From Lepturacanthus savala (lineage: Eukaryota > Chordata > Actinopteri > Scombriformes > Trichiuridae), in assembly GCA_030544235.1 (NCBI GenBank), contig CM060476.1, positions 28,498,733 to 28,562,732 on the forward strand: 64,000 nt of DNA, read 5' to 3'. The notes under the pieces are model-generated. The model was not told where the DNA came from, searched no databases, and saw nothing but the letters and a program-made list of their open reading frames with translations. Shown here in pieces: positions 23,228-33,932 of the stretch (position 1 is its first letter; each line of letters begins with the position of its first letter). A program made the translations under genes and the position numbers.

Positions 23228-23250
23228 GCTCATTAGTTCATTGATTTCAA

Positions 23251-23394
23251 TGTAACTTTCTTCAATAAGTCTAACATAACTTTGTTCACTAAATCAAATA
23301 TGACTTTGTGTAATAAATACAACATGGCTTTATTTAATAATTCCACCATAACTCTGTTAAATGAACTCAACATAACTGTGTTGAATACATCTAA
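23251..23394. repeat. Degenerate 25-bp tandem repeat
   Basis: About six units share the frame AACTTTGTTCAATAAATCAAACAT-like with heavy divergence. The periodic ACTTTGT/ACTCTGT/ACTGTGT words fall about 24-25 bp apart. It sits between the TA run and a hAT terminus. Confidence 0.65.
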
Positions 23395-23396
23395 AC

Positions 23397-23689
23397 CAGA
23401 GGTGTCAAGTAACGAAGTACAAATACTTACTTCTGTTACTGTACTTAAGTACACTTTTTAGGTATCTATCCTTTACTCCATTACTATTTTCTCTGCCTAC
23501 TTCTGGCTTCTACTCATTACATTTTCACACAAGAATCTGTACTTTCTATTGCTTACATTTTTAAAACCAACGATCTCGTTACTCTTGCTTCAAGAGTCTC
23601 AGGAAGATAGAGTGGGTGATGTCATTGTTAGTGTAGAGGGAGAGAAAATGGCCCAAAAAAATAAATTTATAAATTGCTGTAGTAACTGC
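23397..23689 (+). mobile_element. hAT left end CAGAGGTGTCAAGTAACG
   Basis: Same family and orientation as 20581. It starts directly after the 25-bp repeats and is interrupted by the V-SINE. Its right terminus is not evident. Confidence 0.65.
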
Positions 23690-24059
23690 GGGCGACATGG
23701 TGGCGCAGGGGTTAGCGCTGTTGCCTCACAGCAAGAAGGTCGCAGGTTCAAGACCTCCTTGGTCCGGGGTCTGGGACCTTTCTGTGTGGAGTTTGCATGT
23801 TCTCCCCGTGTCTGCGTGGGTTTTCACCGGGTACTCCGGCTTCCTCCCACAGTCCAAAAACATGCTCAGGTTAATTGGAGACTCTAAATTGCCCGTAGGT
23901 GTGAGTGTGTGAGTGAATGGTGTGTGTGCCCCACGATTGGCTGGCAACCATCTGGGGTGTATCCCTGCCTCTCGCCGTAACGCGCTGGGATAGGCTCCAG
24001 CAGACCCCTGCGACCCTAATGAGGAATAAGCAGGTATAGAAAATGACTGACTGACTGAC
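23690..24059 (+). mobile_element. V-SINE family retroposon
   Basis: The tRNA-derived head has an A-box-like TGGCGCAGGGGTTAGCGC and a B-box-like GGTTCAAGACC. The conserved V-SINE core GTTCTCCCCGTGTCTGCGTG follows, then a tail ending in GACTGACTGACT. A perfect 12-bp target duplication, TGTAGTAACTGC, flanks it at 23678-23689 and 24060-24071. It is transcribed by RNA polymerase III when active and depends on a LINE for mobility. Confidence 0.9.
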
Positions 24060-24071
24060 TGTAGTAACTGC

Positions 24072-24660
24072 TACACTCACTGCACATCAATAATTGTTAT
24101 ATCAAAACGTAGGCACGACTGTCGTCGTGATCGAAAAAATACCACTAACCAAGCTGTGAATTCTACACAGAATTAAAAATTATATCAGTACGACCGGGGA
24201 AAGCCTGCTCTCAGAAAATCTGATCATTTTGTCACCATCTTTTACGGTTTTCGATTTATGAGCATTTGTTTGGCATGTGGTCCGACCAGAGGTAGCCTTT
24301 CTGCCTCCCCAGATTTAGTCGGATAGTCATGAATTCAAATGTAGCAGAGAAGTTAGTCACCATGGTAACGGCCCAGCTGCTGGAGATTACATATTGCATT
24401 AATGGCCGACATCCTAAATAATATACATTATAATGTAGCTAATGTACCATTTGTAAGGAGTGTCTAGAACATACCAATATAAGTCTTTTGCTCAAGTTCT
24501 TCGACCCATGCCAGATGTCTATGGAATGGTTTATACAACATTCTTTGTAAACTCTTTTAGTTGAAGGGCATCAACGTAAAAAAAAAAAAAAAAAAAAACA
24601 AGTTAAAAAAAATTATCCAGTCGTTTCTTATAGTTATACTTGTGGTGTAGCTGCAATGTA
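24072..24660. other. Unassigned spacer, probably hAT interior
   Basis: Continuation of the sequence into which the V-SINE inserted. It includes a 21-nt A run at about 24578. No gene recognised. Confidence 0.35.
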
Positions 24661-25349
24661 CAGTGCTCCATAAACTTTCTCTCGTTTGGAAGAGAACAAT
24701 GAGATGAAAAGCCTTGTAGGCCTAAATCAGTTAAATATTTTTAGAGAAAATCTTGTTAACCTTTTACTTTATGTACAATGGTATGGAAAAGCTATTGTTT
24801 TCATGTGGTTCATGTTTTAAAGCTTTTATTGCTCCATAAGCATTCTCTCGGTCGGAAGAGCACAATCAGATGAAAAGCCTTGTAGGCCTAAATCAATGAA
24901 ATATTTTTACAGAAAATCTTGTTTACCTTTTATTTTGTGTACAATGGTATAGTTTTGGATTAGGAATTCACCTGGGAAAACTATTGTTTTCATGTGGTTC
25001 ATGTTTTAAACTTTTTATGGCTCCAGAAGCTTTCTCTCGGTCTGAAGAGCACAAAAAGATAAAAAGCTATGTAGGCCTAAATCAGTACAATATTTTTACA
25101 GAAAATCTTGTTTACCTCATACTTTATGTGAAATGGTATACTTTTGGATTAGAAATTCACCTGGGAAAGCTATTGTTTTCATGTGGATCATGTTTTAAAG
25201 TTTTTATCGCTCCATAAGCATTCTCTCGGTCGGAAGAGAACAATAATTTGAAAAGCGATGTATGCCTGAATCAGTGAAATATTTTTACAGAAAATCGTAT
25301 TTACCTTTTATTTTATGTACAATGGTATAGTTTTGGATTAGAAATTCAC
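24661..25349 (+). repeat. 189-bp array, diverged copy D
   Basis: Four units of the same minisatellite as in A, B and C, one with an internal deletion (near 24785). Units keep TGTTTTCATGTGG and TAGGCCTA words but differ more from the A/B/C units than those do from each other. Confidence 0.85.
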
Positions 25350-25540
25350 CTGGGAAAGTCCGACATTATTTTCCAGACATCCAGAATCCAGACATCTATA
25401 GTAACAAAGTGAAATTCTTTTGGCATAAAGGTCACCACAGGGGTTACTACAGGAATAGCAGAAAGGCGACAGAAGGCCACACAAATTTAAATAATTTCAT
25501 CAAGAAGCCATGGGAAGGCCTCGTTCAATCTCAAATATTA
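25350..25540 (+). repeat. Tail segment D, left half
   Basis: Matches 1430-1620 of copy A with many substitutions (about 20 differences by eye over the whole 370-bp tail). It is split by the L2 insertion and resumes at 30111. Confidence 0.85.
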
Positions 25541-26151
25541 ATTCAATTCAATTCAATTCACTTTATTTTTATAGCCCAATTTTACAACACAGTTGTCTCA
25601 AAGTGCTTTACAAAATCCAGTCCAAAGTGACTCAGACATCCCCCGTCCTTAGACCCTCCTTCTCGGCAAGGAAAAACTCAAAAACCCAGTGGGAAAAAGG
25701 AGAAACCTCGAGGAGGACCACAGTGAAGGAGAGATCCACTCCCATGGACGGACAGGCTATAGATGAATCAGGACTGACAGACATCTATCTGATGATGAAA
25801 TAATAGTCTTTAAAGATGTTTTAGTCTGTAGAGATGCCGTAGGGTGGGGGCAGAAGGGTGGGTCCAACCAGGCAGGTGAAGGTTCATCAGGGGCCTCGAT
25901 GAGTCGCATCAGGAGTCGTCATCGTTGGGCCTCGTGCGGATGAACTGAAACAGTAGCCACTCCCCCGAAGGGGAGTGGGGAGAAGGACTCTGGGTGAATA
26001 GTGATGACCAAGTATAAAGTAGATCCTGTTTATTAATGACAGACAGTGGTGCATGGTACCAGAAAGAGATGATAGAGCTCAGTGACTGTACTTCCCCCAG
26101 TATTCTCACTCCTAGGGCAGCTTAGACTGAACTGTGGTTTTAAGTCTACCT

Positions 26152-29100
26152 TTAACTACCCTGACCATAGGCCTTTTGAAACAGAAATGTTTTTAGTCTA
26201 GCCTTAAATGCACAGACTGTGTCGGCCTCTTTAATATTAATTGGGAGTTGGTTCCATAAGATAGGGGCTTGGTAGCTAAAGGCTCTAGCTCCTACTGTGC
26301 TTTTATGGACCCGTGGAACTACCAGTAGACCTGCATTCTGAGACCGCAGTGTTCTATTTGGATGATACGGGACCAGAGCATCTTTAAGATAAGAGGGGCC
26401 CATCCCATTAATGGTTTTATAAGTGAGGAGTAGGATTTTAAATTTAATTCTGAACTCAACAGGAAGCCAATGAAGGGCTTGGAGTACGGGGGTGATGTGT
26501 TCTCTTCTATTAGTTCCTGTTAGTAAACGAGCCGCTGCGTTTTGAACCAGCTGAAAACTTTTTAGGGAACTTTTAGGACACGCTACTAATAGGGAGTTAC
26601 AGTAATCTAGTCTAGATGTAACAAACGCATGGATTAGTTTTTCAGCATCATTTTTAGATAGGATATTTCTAATTTTGGCTATGTTACGCAGGTGAAAGAA
26701 GGCTGTTCTACAGGCTTGATTAATATGAGGTTTAAATGATAAGTCTGGCTCAAATAAAACTCCTAGGTTTTTAACTGTGGTGCTAGAGGCTATTTTCACA
26801 TTATCTAGAGTTACTAGTTGCTCAGATAGGGACTCTCTAACACTTTTAGGGCCTAATATAATAACTTCTGTTTTATCAGGGTTAAGTAACAGATAGTTCA
26901 CAGACATCCAGGTCTTTATGTCTCTAACACAGGCGCTAAGTTTATGTACTAGCCTGATCTGATCGGGTTTAATTGATAAGTATAGCTGTGTGTCATCTGC
27001 GTAGCAGTGGAAATTTATGCCGTGTTTTCTAATAATATTACCCAAGGGCAGCATATATAGAGTAAACAAAATGGGCCCTAGGACTGACCCTTGTGGGACA
27101 CCATAGGTGACTCTTGAGTATGATGATGATTGCTGGTTAACGCTAACAAACTGGAACCTATTAGATAAATAGGATTTAAACCAGGAGAGAGCGGATCCTC
27201 TAATGCCTATGTCCTGTTCCAATCTCTGCAGTAAGATGCTATGGTCGATTGTGTCAAACGCAGCACTTAGATCCAGCAGGACCAGAACCGAGCCCAGCCC
27301 ATCATCAGCAGCCAGCAACAAGTCATTAGTGACCTTGACTAGTGCTGTTTCAGTGCTGTGATGGGCCCGAAAACCAGACTGAAACTCTTCAAATAAACTA
27401 TTGTCCTGTAAGTGCTGACACAGCTGTTGAACTACCACTCTTTCAAGAACTTTTGAAAGAAAGGGTAGATTTGAAATTGGCCTGTAGTTTACTAAAATAT
27501 CTGGCTCAAGAGTGTTTTTCTTTAAGAGCGGTTTAATGACTGCGTGTTTAAAAGCCTGCGGCACGTATCCAGTTATTAGGGACATGTTAATTATATCTAA
27601 GATATTATCAATAATTAAAGGCAGCGTCTCTTTAAGTAGTTTAATTGGAATTGGGTCTAGAATACACATAGTTGATTTAGATGACATAATGATTTTAGTT
27701 AACTGGGCTGGGTCTGCAGGGGTGAATTTATCCAGTAATATTACTGGGTTTAAAGGGGCTTCTAAGCTTACAGCCTGAGCTTCCTCAGCACTGATGTTTG
27801 GAAGGATTTGATCTATTTTATCTCTAATACTTATGATTTTATTATTAAAGAAATTTAAGAAGTTATCACAGCTGAGACTAACTGGAATAGATGGATCTAC
27901 TGAGCTGTGACTGTTGGTCAGCCTGGCTACAGTGCTGAACAGGAATCTGGGGTTATTCTTATTTTCTTCTATTAACGATGAATAATACCTAGTTTTTGCT
28001 TTACGCAGGGCCTGTTTATAAGCCAATAAACTGTTCTTCCAGGCCCTGAGGGAATGATCTGTGCGGGAGCAGCGCCACATCTTTTCTAATTTACGTGTAG
28101 CTTTTTTAAGGGAACGTGTTTCAGTATTATACCAGGGAGATAATGTCCTGGGTCTAACAGTTTTACATTTTAATGGGGCTACCAGGTCTAAAGCGCTATT
28201 GAGGGTGTGCATCGTATTTTCAACTAACTCATCACATGTAGCAGGACACAACATGTCTGAGCTGCTGTTCTCATAATTATATGTGGGGGTGAATATAGGC
28301 TGAATTATCTCTTTATATTTTAAAACGGAATAGTCACATAATGCTCTTTTCATTTCAGTTTTAACTACTGGTGAGGAATTATCATTCATTATAAACTGAA
28401 AGGTAATTAGGAAGTGATCTGAAAGAACTGGATTATGGGGGAGAACAACAAGGTCACTAATCTCAATCCCATAAGTTAAAACCAGGTCCAGGGTGTGCTT
28501 GTGACTGTGGGTTGGTTTATTTACATTTTGAGTAAAGCCAATTCCATCTAGTATGCTGCCAAAAGCGTTACTTAGAGAGTCACTATTGTTATCAACATGT
28601 ATGTTAAAGTCTCCTACAATTACAATTTTGTCATAGTTTAACACTATACTGGACAGAAAGGTAGAGAATTCTGCTAAAAATACAGAGTAAGGACTAGGAG
28701 GGCGATAAACAACTGCAAATAGGGCTGGTTTTTTGTTTGTCTGCCTGGAATCAGTCATTGATAAAAGCAAAGTTTCAAATGACTGATAGTTATGATTATT
28801 TTTGGGACTAACACCTAAACTAGAGTGAGAGATGACTGCAACTCCTCCACCTCGACCAGTGCTTCTAGCCGTATGAAAGTTAATATGACTAGGTGGAGTG
28901 GATTCATTGAGACTCACATACTCATCCTGCTGGAGCCAAGTTTCTGTTAATGCTAAAATATCCAATTTATAATCACCGACCAGATCATTTACCAGCAGAG
29001 ATTTAGATGCTATAGACCTAATGTTTAGGAGTCCGCATTTTATAAGTTTATTGGATGTTACTTTGGTTTTGTTTCTACAGGGAATTATTTTTATTAAATT

Positions 29101-29283
29101 GTTTGTTCTCTGTCTTATAGGCCTTCTAATGCTAGGTTTATTAAAGCTAACTATACGGGGGATGGACACAGTCTCTATCTGCTTTCCTGAACCTGGGATA
29201 TGTGACAGCTCAGGGTGAGACGAGTGACTTACAGAGAAGTGTTTTACACTTCGACTCTGTGCCCGGGCCCCCACTCTATCGGG
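26152..29283 (-). CDS. L2 ORF2: endonuclease and reverse transcriptase
   Basis: About 1040 codons without a stop after the ORF1 terminator. An APE-type endonuclease occupies roughly residues 80-290 (Leu-Asn-Ile-Arg-Ser, Thr-Glu-Thr-Trp, Gly-Asp-Phe-Asn at about 219, Ser-Asp-His at about 285). The reverse transcriptase follows (about 540-830) with Leu-Asp-Leu-Ser-Ala-Ala-Phe-Asp, Pro-Gln-Gly-Ser-Val-Leu-Gly-Pro and an intact Tyr-Ala-Asp-Asp at about 758. The C-terminal domain has the usual Leu-Trp-Asn-Gln-Leu-Pro end. No ATG starts this frame: it continues in the same frame as ORF1 across a TGA. All catalytic motifs are intact, so the enzyme could be functional if translated. Confidence 0.92.
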   Translation of the reverse strand, partial: PDRVGARAQSRSVKHFSVSHSSHPELSHIPGSGKQIETVSIPRIVSFNKPSIRRPIRQRTNNLIKIIPCRNKTKVTSNKLIKCGLLNIRSIASKSLLVNDLVGDYKLDILALTETWLQQDEYVSLNESTPPSHINFHTARSTGRGGGVAVISHSSLGVSPKNNHNYQSFETLLLSMTDSRQTNKKPALFAVVYRPPSPYSVFLAEFSTFLSSIVLNYDKIVIVGDFNIHVDNNSDSLSNAFGSILDGIGFTQNVNKPTHSHKHTLDLVLTYGIEISDLVVLPHNPVLSDHFLITFQFIMNDNSSPVVKTEMKRALCDYSVLKYKEIIQPIFTPTYNYENSSSDMLCPATCDELVENTMHTLNSALDLVAPLKCKTVRPRTLSPWYNTETRSLKKATRKLEKMWRCSRTDHSLRAWKNSLLAYKQALRKAKTRYYSSLIEENKNNPRFLFSTVARLTNSHSSVDPSIPVSLSCDNFLNFFNNKIISIRDKIDQILPNISAEEAQAVSLEAPLNPVILLDKFTPADPAQLTKIIMSSKSTMCILDPIPIKLLKETLPLIIDNILDIINMSLITGYVPQAFKHAVIKPLLKKNTLEPDILVNYRPISNLPFLSKVLERVVVQQLCQHLQDNSLFEEFQSGFRAHHSTETALVKVTNDLLLAADDGLGSVLVLLDLSAAFDTIDHSILLQRLEQDIGIRGSALSWFKSYLSNRFQFVSVNQQSSSYSRVTYGVPQGSVLGPILFTLYMLPLGNIIRKHGINFHCYADDTQLYLSIKPDQIRLVHKLSACVRDIKTWMSVNYLLLNPDKTEVIILGPKSVRESLSEQLVTLDNVKIASSTTVKNLGVLFEPDLSFKPHINQACRTAFFHLRNIAKIRNILSKNDAEKLIHAFVTSRLDYCNSLLVACPKSSLKSFQLVQNAAARLLTGTNRREHITPVLQALHWLPVEFRIKFKILLLTYKTINGMGPSYLKDALVPYHPNRTLRSQNAGLLVVPRVHKSTVGARAFSYQAPILWNQLPINIKEADTVCAFKARLKTFLFQKAYGQGS

Positions 29284-30102
29284 TCATTTAGGTAAACTAA
29301 GTCTTGGGGCCATATTTCTGCTTAGGACAGAGGCTCCTTCCTGAGTCGGATGGATGCCATCTCTCCGGATGAGCCCGGGCTTTCCCCAAAATGCGCGCCA
29401 ATTATCAATAAAAACTATATCGTTTTTAGGGCACCACCTAGCTAACCAGCGGTTAAAGGATGAGAAGCGGGAGTACATCTCATCACTGACCAGATTGGGC
29501 AGGGGTCCAGAGAATGCTACGGTGTCAGCCATCGATTTAGCGAGTTTGCACACCGATTCTACATTCAATTTCAGAATCTCTGATTGTCTCCGCCGGGCGT
29601 CGTTACCACCTGCATGGATCACGATGCGGCGGAATCTAGCCCTACTCTGCTTTAAAAGCCTAAGGTTACCTTCGATGTCACCGACTCTGGCCCCTGGATA
29701 ACACCTAACAGACGCCGCTGGGTGCTTCACGTCTCTGACTATAGAACTTCCAATTATGAGTGTGTCTGGTTCAGCCGGTGTGGCGCTGAGAGGGTCAAAC
29801 CTGTTACTGACGTGAAGCTGTTGGTGCACTACGTGTTTGCGCTTAGCACTACGTTTCCCCCGGACTGTCACAAACCCGTCGCTACTCTTTCCCGGCTGCG
29901 CGGGACTCACTGGGGGGCTAACCATGCTAGCGTTTCTACCGCTGCAGGCACGGCCGGCGGTCCCTGCTGCTACCTGGCTAAAGCTAGGCTTAGCCTCCAA
30001 AGCGCGGAGCCGTGCCTCTAACTCTGACACCCTAGCCTCCAGCCCTGACACTAAGCTACACTTTCTACAGCTACTCCTATCCTCAGTAAAGGATATATAA
30101 GG
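29284..30102 (-). CDS. L2 ORF1: coiled coil plus SGNH-esterase domain (5'-truncated)
   Basis: The frame enters at the element's 5' edge, shows Cys-Arg-Lys-Cys and a Leu/Glu/Ala coiled coil, then a basic linker. An SGNH hydrolase domain follows with Ile-Ile-Gly-Ser-Ser-Ile (Ser block, about residue 100 from 30051), Ala-Gly-Gly-Asn-Asp (about 150) and Asp-Gly-Ile-His-Pro-Thr (about 232, the Asp/His block). This ORF1 type is known from CR1/L2-like LINEs. It ends in TGA at 29284-29286, immediately followed in the same frame by ORF2. Confidence 0.85.
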   Translation of the reverse strand, partial: PYISFTEDRSSCRKCSLVSGLEARVSELEARLRALEAKPSFSQVAAGTAGRACSGRNASMVSPPVSPAQPGKSSDGFVTVRGKRSAKRKHVVHQQLHVSNRFDPLSATPAEPDTLIIGSSIVRDVKHPAASVRCYPGARVGDIEGNLRLLKQSRARFRRIVIHAGGNDARRRQSEILKLNVESVCKLAKSMADTVAFSGPLPNLVSDEMYSRFSSFNRWLARWCPKNDIVFIDNWRAFWGKPGLIRRDGIHPTQEGASVLSRNMAPRLSLPK

Positions 30103-30110
30103 AAATATTA

Positions 30111-30302
30111 GGCTTCACATACACCAATGGGTGCAAGGAAGAACAACTGTATCAACAACAGTGGTCAAACGCACTCTAGTGCCTGAAATGCCTATACTAA
30201 CGTTAAAAGTTAAAATATATTGTGAGTATGTAATGATGTTGTTGTTGAAATCACTGTTTGTAATGATGAGAAGTAAGGTTAAAGAAAAACTAGACAATTC
30301 AC
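30111..30302 (+). repeat. Tail segment D, right half, ending at copy B
   Basis: Matches A 1611-1803 and stops at GACAATTCAC, where copy B begins in reverse orientation (AATTGTTTTTATTTATT). This is the outer breakpoint of copy B. Confidence 0.85.
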
Positions 30303-30613
30303 AATTGTTTTTATTTATTTATTTTATAGGTGTAAGAAATTGTATGCCAGTAAAAACAGCAAATCTCTGTTACCTGTTCACCTTGTTGTATATCACCATT
30401 ATGTTTTTTTTTCTGAACAGCCCCAATTCATACGCTACCTAGCTGCTAATGTTACATAGTGATGTTTATGACCAAATATCTTTACAGTAGTGTGCAGAAC
30501 TTTACATCATAGCTAAAGTTATCCTAATTTATCAAGTTTATAATATGTAGCTGAATCACAAGTGTGTTTTGTTTGACTTTTAGCTGTGTTATATAAATTG
30601 TTCATTGATTTAG

Positions 30614-31385
30614 AGCTTCCATGACGAGAGCCTTGTTGGTTCTGATTCTGATTATACTCCGGAGCCATCTACATCCAGAGAACAACCCCAGCGACATATA
30701 AGAGGAGCACCAAGGGCCCGAAGAGGAAGAAGAGAAAGAGGAAGGGCACGCGGAGACCGGACAAGTGTTCTTGTAGACGAAGACATAAAAAGAGTACAAG
30801 ATCTTCAAGCCCGAAGGATTGCTGACGAGCAGGTATTCATCACATTACTTCTCTGTTATCCATTTTAAATAGCCCATTATAACTGATTTTATTTTGTTAG
30901 TTTTTATTGTTTTCATGTATAACGTATGCTTTTATGTAGCGCTTTGAGATTGTTTTCAATGAAAATGCATTACAAATCAAATGATATTACTTTTTAAACG
31001 TATCTTGCCTCTGACAAAGAACTGTTTTTATCTTAATCGAGTTTTCAGTGACTTGTTAACGTACCTATAATGGACTGTATACATAAAATACAAGGACAAC
31101 ATGGCTGTTCTTTAGAGTTTGTTATTTTATTTACAGGCCAGGATTCACTCACTGAGCTTAGAACAATCACATGAACTGCTGGAGCTCTGTCTGACCCGTG
31201 ACTTCAGCCTAATGCTCGACGTGCTCCAACTTACATCCAGTGCCCCTCCATCAGACCCCCCAGCTGCAGGGCGACCCCCATGGTGTGTCTACACAAACTG
31301 CCAGGAGATGCCCATGGATATAGAGAGAAAATGCTGTGGACAAGTTCAGGACTCCTGCTACTGGCAGTTGTGTGGATCTGTATGA
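30614..31385 (+). pseudogene. P2X7-C-terminal-like gene, exons 2-3, exon 1 lost (copy B)
   Basis: Exon 2 (30614-30832) is fully open here, including the Arg-rich part that is stopped in A, and joins in phase 0 to exon 3 (31137-31385, TGA end). Splice signals TTTAG before, GT after, and TTTACAG before exon 3 are intact. The first exon with the ATG lies beyond the copy-B breakpoint at 30302 and is absent, so no start of the known form remains. The exon-3 Trp-Cys-Val-Tyr-Thr-Asn-Cys and Cys-Cys-Gly motif is unchanged from A. A complete version may exist in copy C beyond the window. Confidence 0.6.
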
Positions 31386-31719
31386 TATATTTAAAGTTAA
31401 AACTAAATAAATCACAGTTTATTGGTCAGGAGACTCAAGAAAATAAAAAAAAAACATTAAAACAAAGACATATAGAATATATCAGGATCACATCAAGAAA
31501 AAAGGGAGTAAAAACTATGAATACACATTTAAACTACTCAGGACTTTCAGTGGGAAAATAATGATGAATAAAATAATTACTTTTTAATCTCTAAATCGTT
31601 GAATTATCAAATTTATCGGTTTCGGAATCTTCTGGAAGGACTGACGTCATCATCCAGCATAGACAGCGGCCATCTTGTTCTCTCCCTTTGACTCTCAGCT
31701 CCACTCAGTAGTTATGGGA

Positions 31720-32211
31720 ATTGTCGTTCACTTTGAAGAACTAGTTCAGTTCAGATCGTTCAGTAAAAAAACCCATTCATTTCGTTCATTTCGTTCACTC
31801 TGTGCTTTCTGCTTTCCTATTCAACAAATAAGCGTTCACTGAACCGTTTCCCTGCTAGTGGGTGCGAACCGTTCACTGAACTACTTTCCTCCAAGTGGGT
31901 GCGAACCTTTCACTGATCCGCTTCCCTGTTAGTGGGTGCGAAACGTTCAGTGAACCGCTTCCCTGCTAGTGGGTGCGAACCGTTCACTGAACCACTTGCC
32001 CATAGGTCTGAGCCATTTAGTGAACAGCTTCGCGTGAAATAGTTCTGAACGAATCCACTGAATTTAAGGGGAAGCCGTTCAGTGTACGGTTCGCTCTTGT
32101 ACTGTTGGTGTATGTGTCCTTTTTTTTTTTTTTTTTTTTGAATATATAGCTTTTTAAAACTCAGACATTTTACAGTAAAGGTTGGTTAAAAACAATAATA
32201 CTGTTAACATT

Positions 32212-32244
<33 letters not shown>

Positions 32245-32700
32245 TATTGTTATTATTATTATCCTTATTAAAAATAACCAATAAATCAGAAATCATTTTG
32301 TTTCATTTTATTGTCGAATAGGAAACACACCAGCACACACATACACACATAGACACACGCCCCAACCCCTCCCCCCCCACGATCTGAAATGAACTAGTTC
32401 TTCAAAGTGAACGACAATTCCCAAAGTGAACGGCTCGGCGGAGCACCACACACACACACACACACACACACACAGTCCCGCCCTCCTCACGCGTGTAGTA
32501 CAACCAGGAAAGCTGCTGCTGTTTTCTAGCTTGCCTAGGGAGGAAATATGATTGGTGACCAGACTGTTCAGCCAATTAAGGACGCCACGAACGAAAAGAA
32601 CGGGTCTTTTCGAGGAAGTGAACTAGGTTCACCAAAAAGAACTCGTTCTTTTGATTCGTTCGTTCACAACCGACACAACACTACCACTCAGAGAACAAAG
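31720..32700. mobile_element. GAACGA-rich block with inverted ends (copy B)
   Basis: Reverse complement of 17142-18130: the 43-bp inverted ends lie at about 31717-31759 and 32384-32426, with four 37-bp repeats between (about 31850-31995). The CA/GT microsatellite (about 32446-32474) is far shorter than in A, and the AAT run near 32220-32243 differs in length. Confidence 0.45.
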
Positions 32701-33748
32701 GACTTTGCTGCTGCTCCGCTGTTTATTGGACTATTAGACAGATTTAGACGAAAATCGCATTTTTGTGGATTATTTAATCGTTTCCTTGGATCCCGGACGC
32801 CTGTGACCGGCTTCAACAGGTAAGATAGACTTCTTCTGAGTAAATGACTATTTTCTTTGCCTCGTCATCCCGTTAGCATTAGCCTGTTAGCTACTTCGCC
32901 GGAGTGCTTCTGACATAACTGCTTTTAGTATTTAAATGGTTTTATGTCCGCGTGGCAGTCTGTGTCCGAGACGAAAAGTTATGTTTTTGTCAGGATTTGC
33001 TTTTTTGGTCGTTTTTTTTTACCGTGTGATGTTGATGTGTGATGTTAGCATTAACGCTGTTGTTAGCCGTGTGTGTGTGTGTGTGTGTGTGTGTCTTACT
33101 ATGACTGGGTGGGTGTTTCTTGGTGAGGACAATTTATATTTTTGACAGGATTGTTGTTTTTGTTCGTGTATTGTGGTTATTGTTAGCATTAGTGCCGTTA
33201 GGCCGCTAGCTTCTTAGCCCTTTGTGTAAGACATAACTACTGTTACTGTATTTGGAGGGTGTGTGTGTGAAAATCTGCTTTTGATAGAATGAGCGTTTAT
33301 TAATCACTGTCGTGTGATCTTAATGGAGTTAAAGTTTTGCAGTTAAAAAGTTTAGGTACATCAGTATTATGTACTGTATAATATAATATCAGAATATTGT
33401 TATTGACATCAGTCATTTTCAGTCAGATATTAATCAGAGTTTATTATTCTGTTTCTAGTATTGCCTAAACAATACTACTGTTTTTAATATACTTTATGTA
33501 AGGCGACCTTGAGGCTACGAAAGGCGCCCAATGAATAAAATGTATTATTATTATTATTTATATAGTGACTTTACTTTTAGTTGAGTTTTAATAAACACAT
33601 CTAGCTAGTCTTGTGAGTTAATGTAGTAAAGTATTGCAGTAAAGATGTAAACAGTGTATCTCTGGTATTTATTTGTAGTCAATAATACCACACAGTAATC
33701 TGAGTCAATGAGTTTATTGGTGTGTGTGTGTGTGTGTAGTTGAACATA
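32701..33748 (+). other. Leader-like exon and GTTAGCATTA monomers (copy B)
   Basis: In this orientation a stretch ending CTTCAACAG is followed by GTAAGATAG at 32821, a strong donor. Degenerate monomers with GTTAGCATTA follow at about 32874, 33043 and 33184. No long reading frame is present. It may be the 5' non-coding part of an unidentified element or a promoter region. Confidence 0.4.
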
Positions 33749-33932
33749 CACAGCAAAATCACAAGTGTTAATTCAACTCGCATAGAGTTAATCTTAACAC
33801 TTTTCCCGAGTTTATATAATTCTGACGGATTCTGAGTAAAAATTACACTTAACAGTGTTAATATTTTCACTCTTTAATAGTGTTAAAATTTGACACCCTC
33901 AGTGTCATTTTATGACACCACATCGGTGCACT

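Larger units (their letters stand above)
25541..30102 (-). mobile_element. L2-type LINE, 4.56 kb, 5'-truncated in ORF1
   Basis: It is inserted in tail D with an 8-bp target duplication AAATATTA at 25533-25540 and 30103-30110. On the minus strand it contains ORF1, ORF2, a roughly 610-bp 3' UTR and a short ATTCA-type microsatellite end, typical of fish L2. The ORF1 frame is open right to the 5' junction without an ATG, so the copy begins inside ORF1. Intact ORF2 and perfect target duplication indicate a young insertion. Confidence 0.9.

Noticed and set aside
23690..23765. tRNA gene
   Set aside because: The tRNA-like A and B boxes belong to the V-SINE head; no intact cloverleaf follows.
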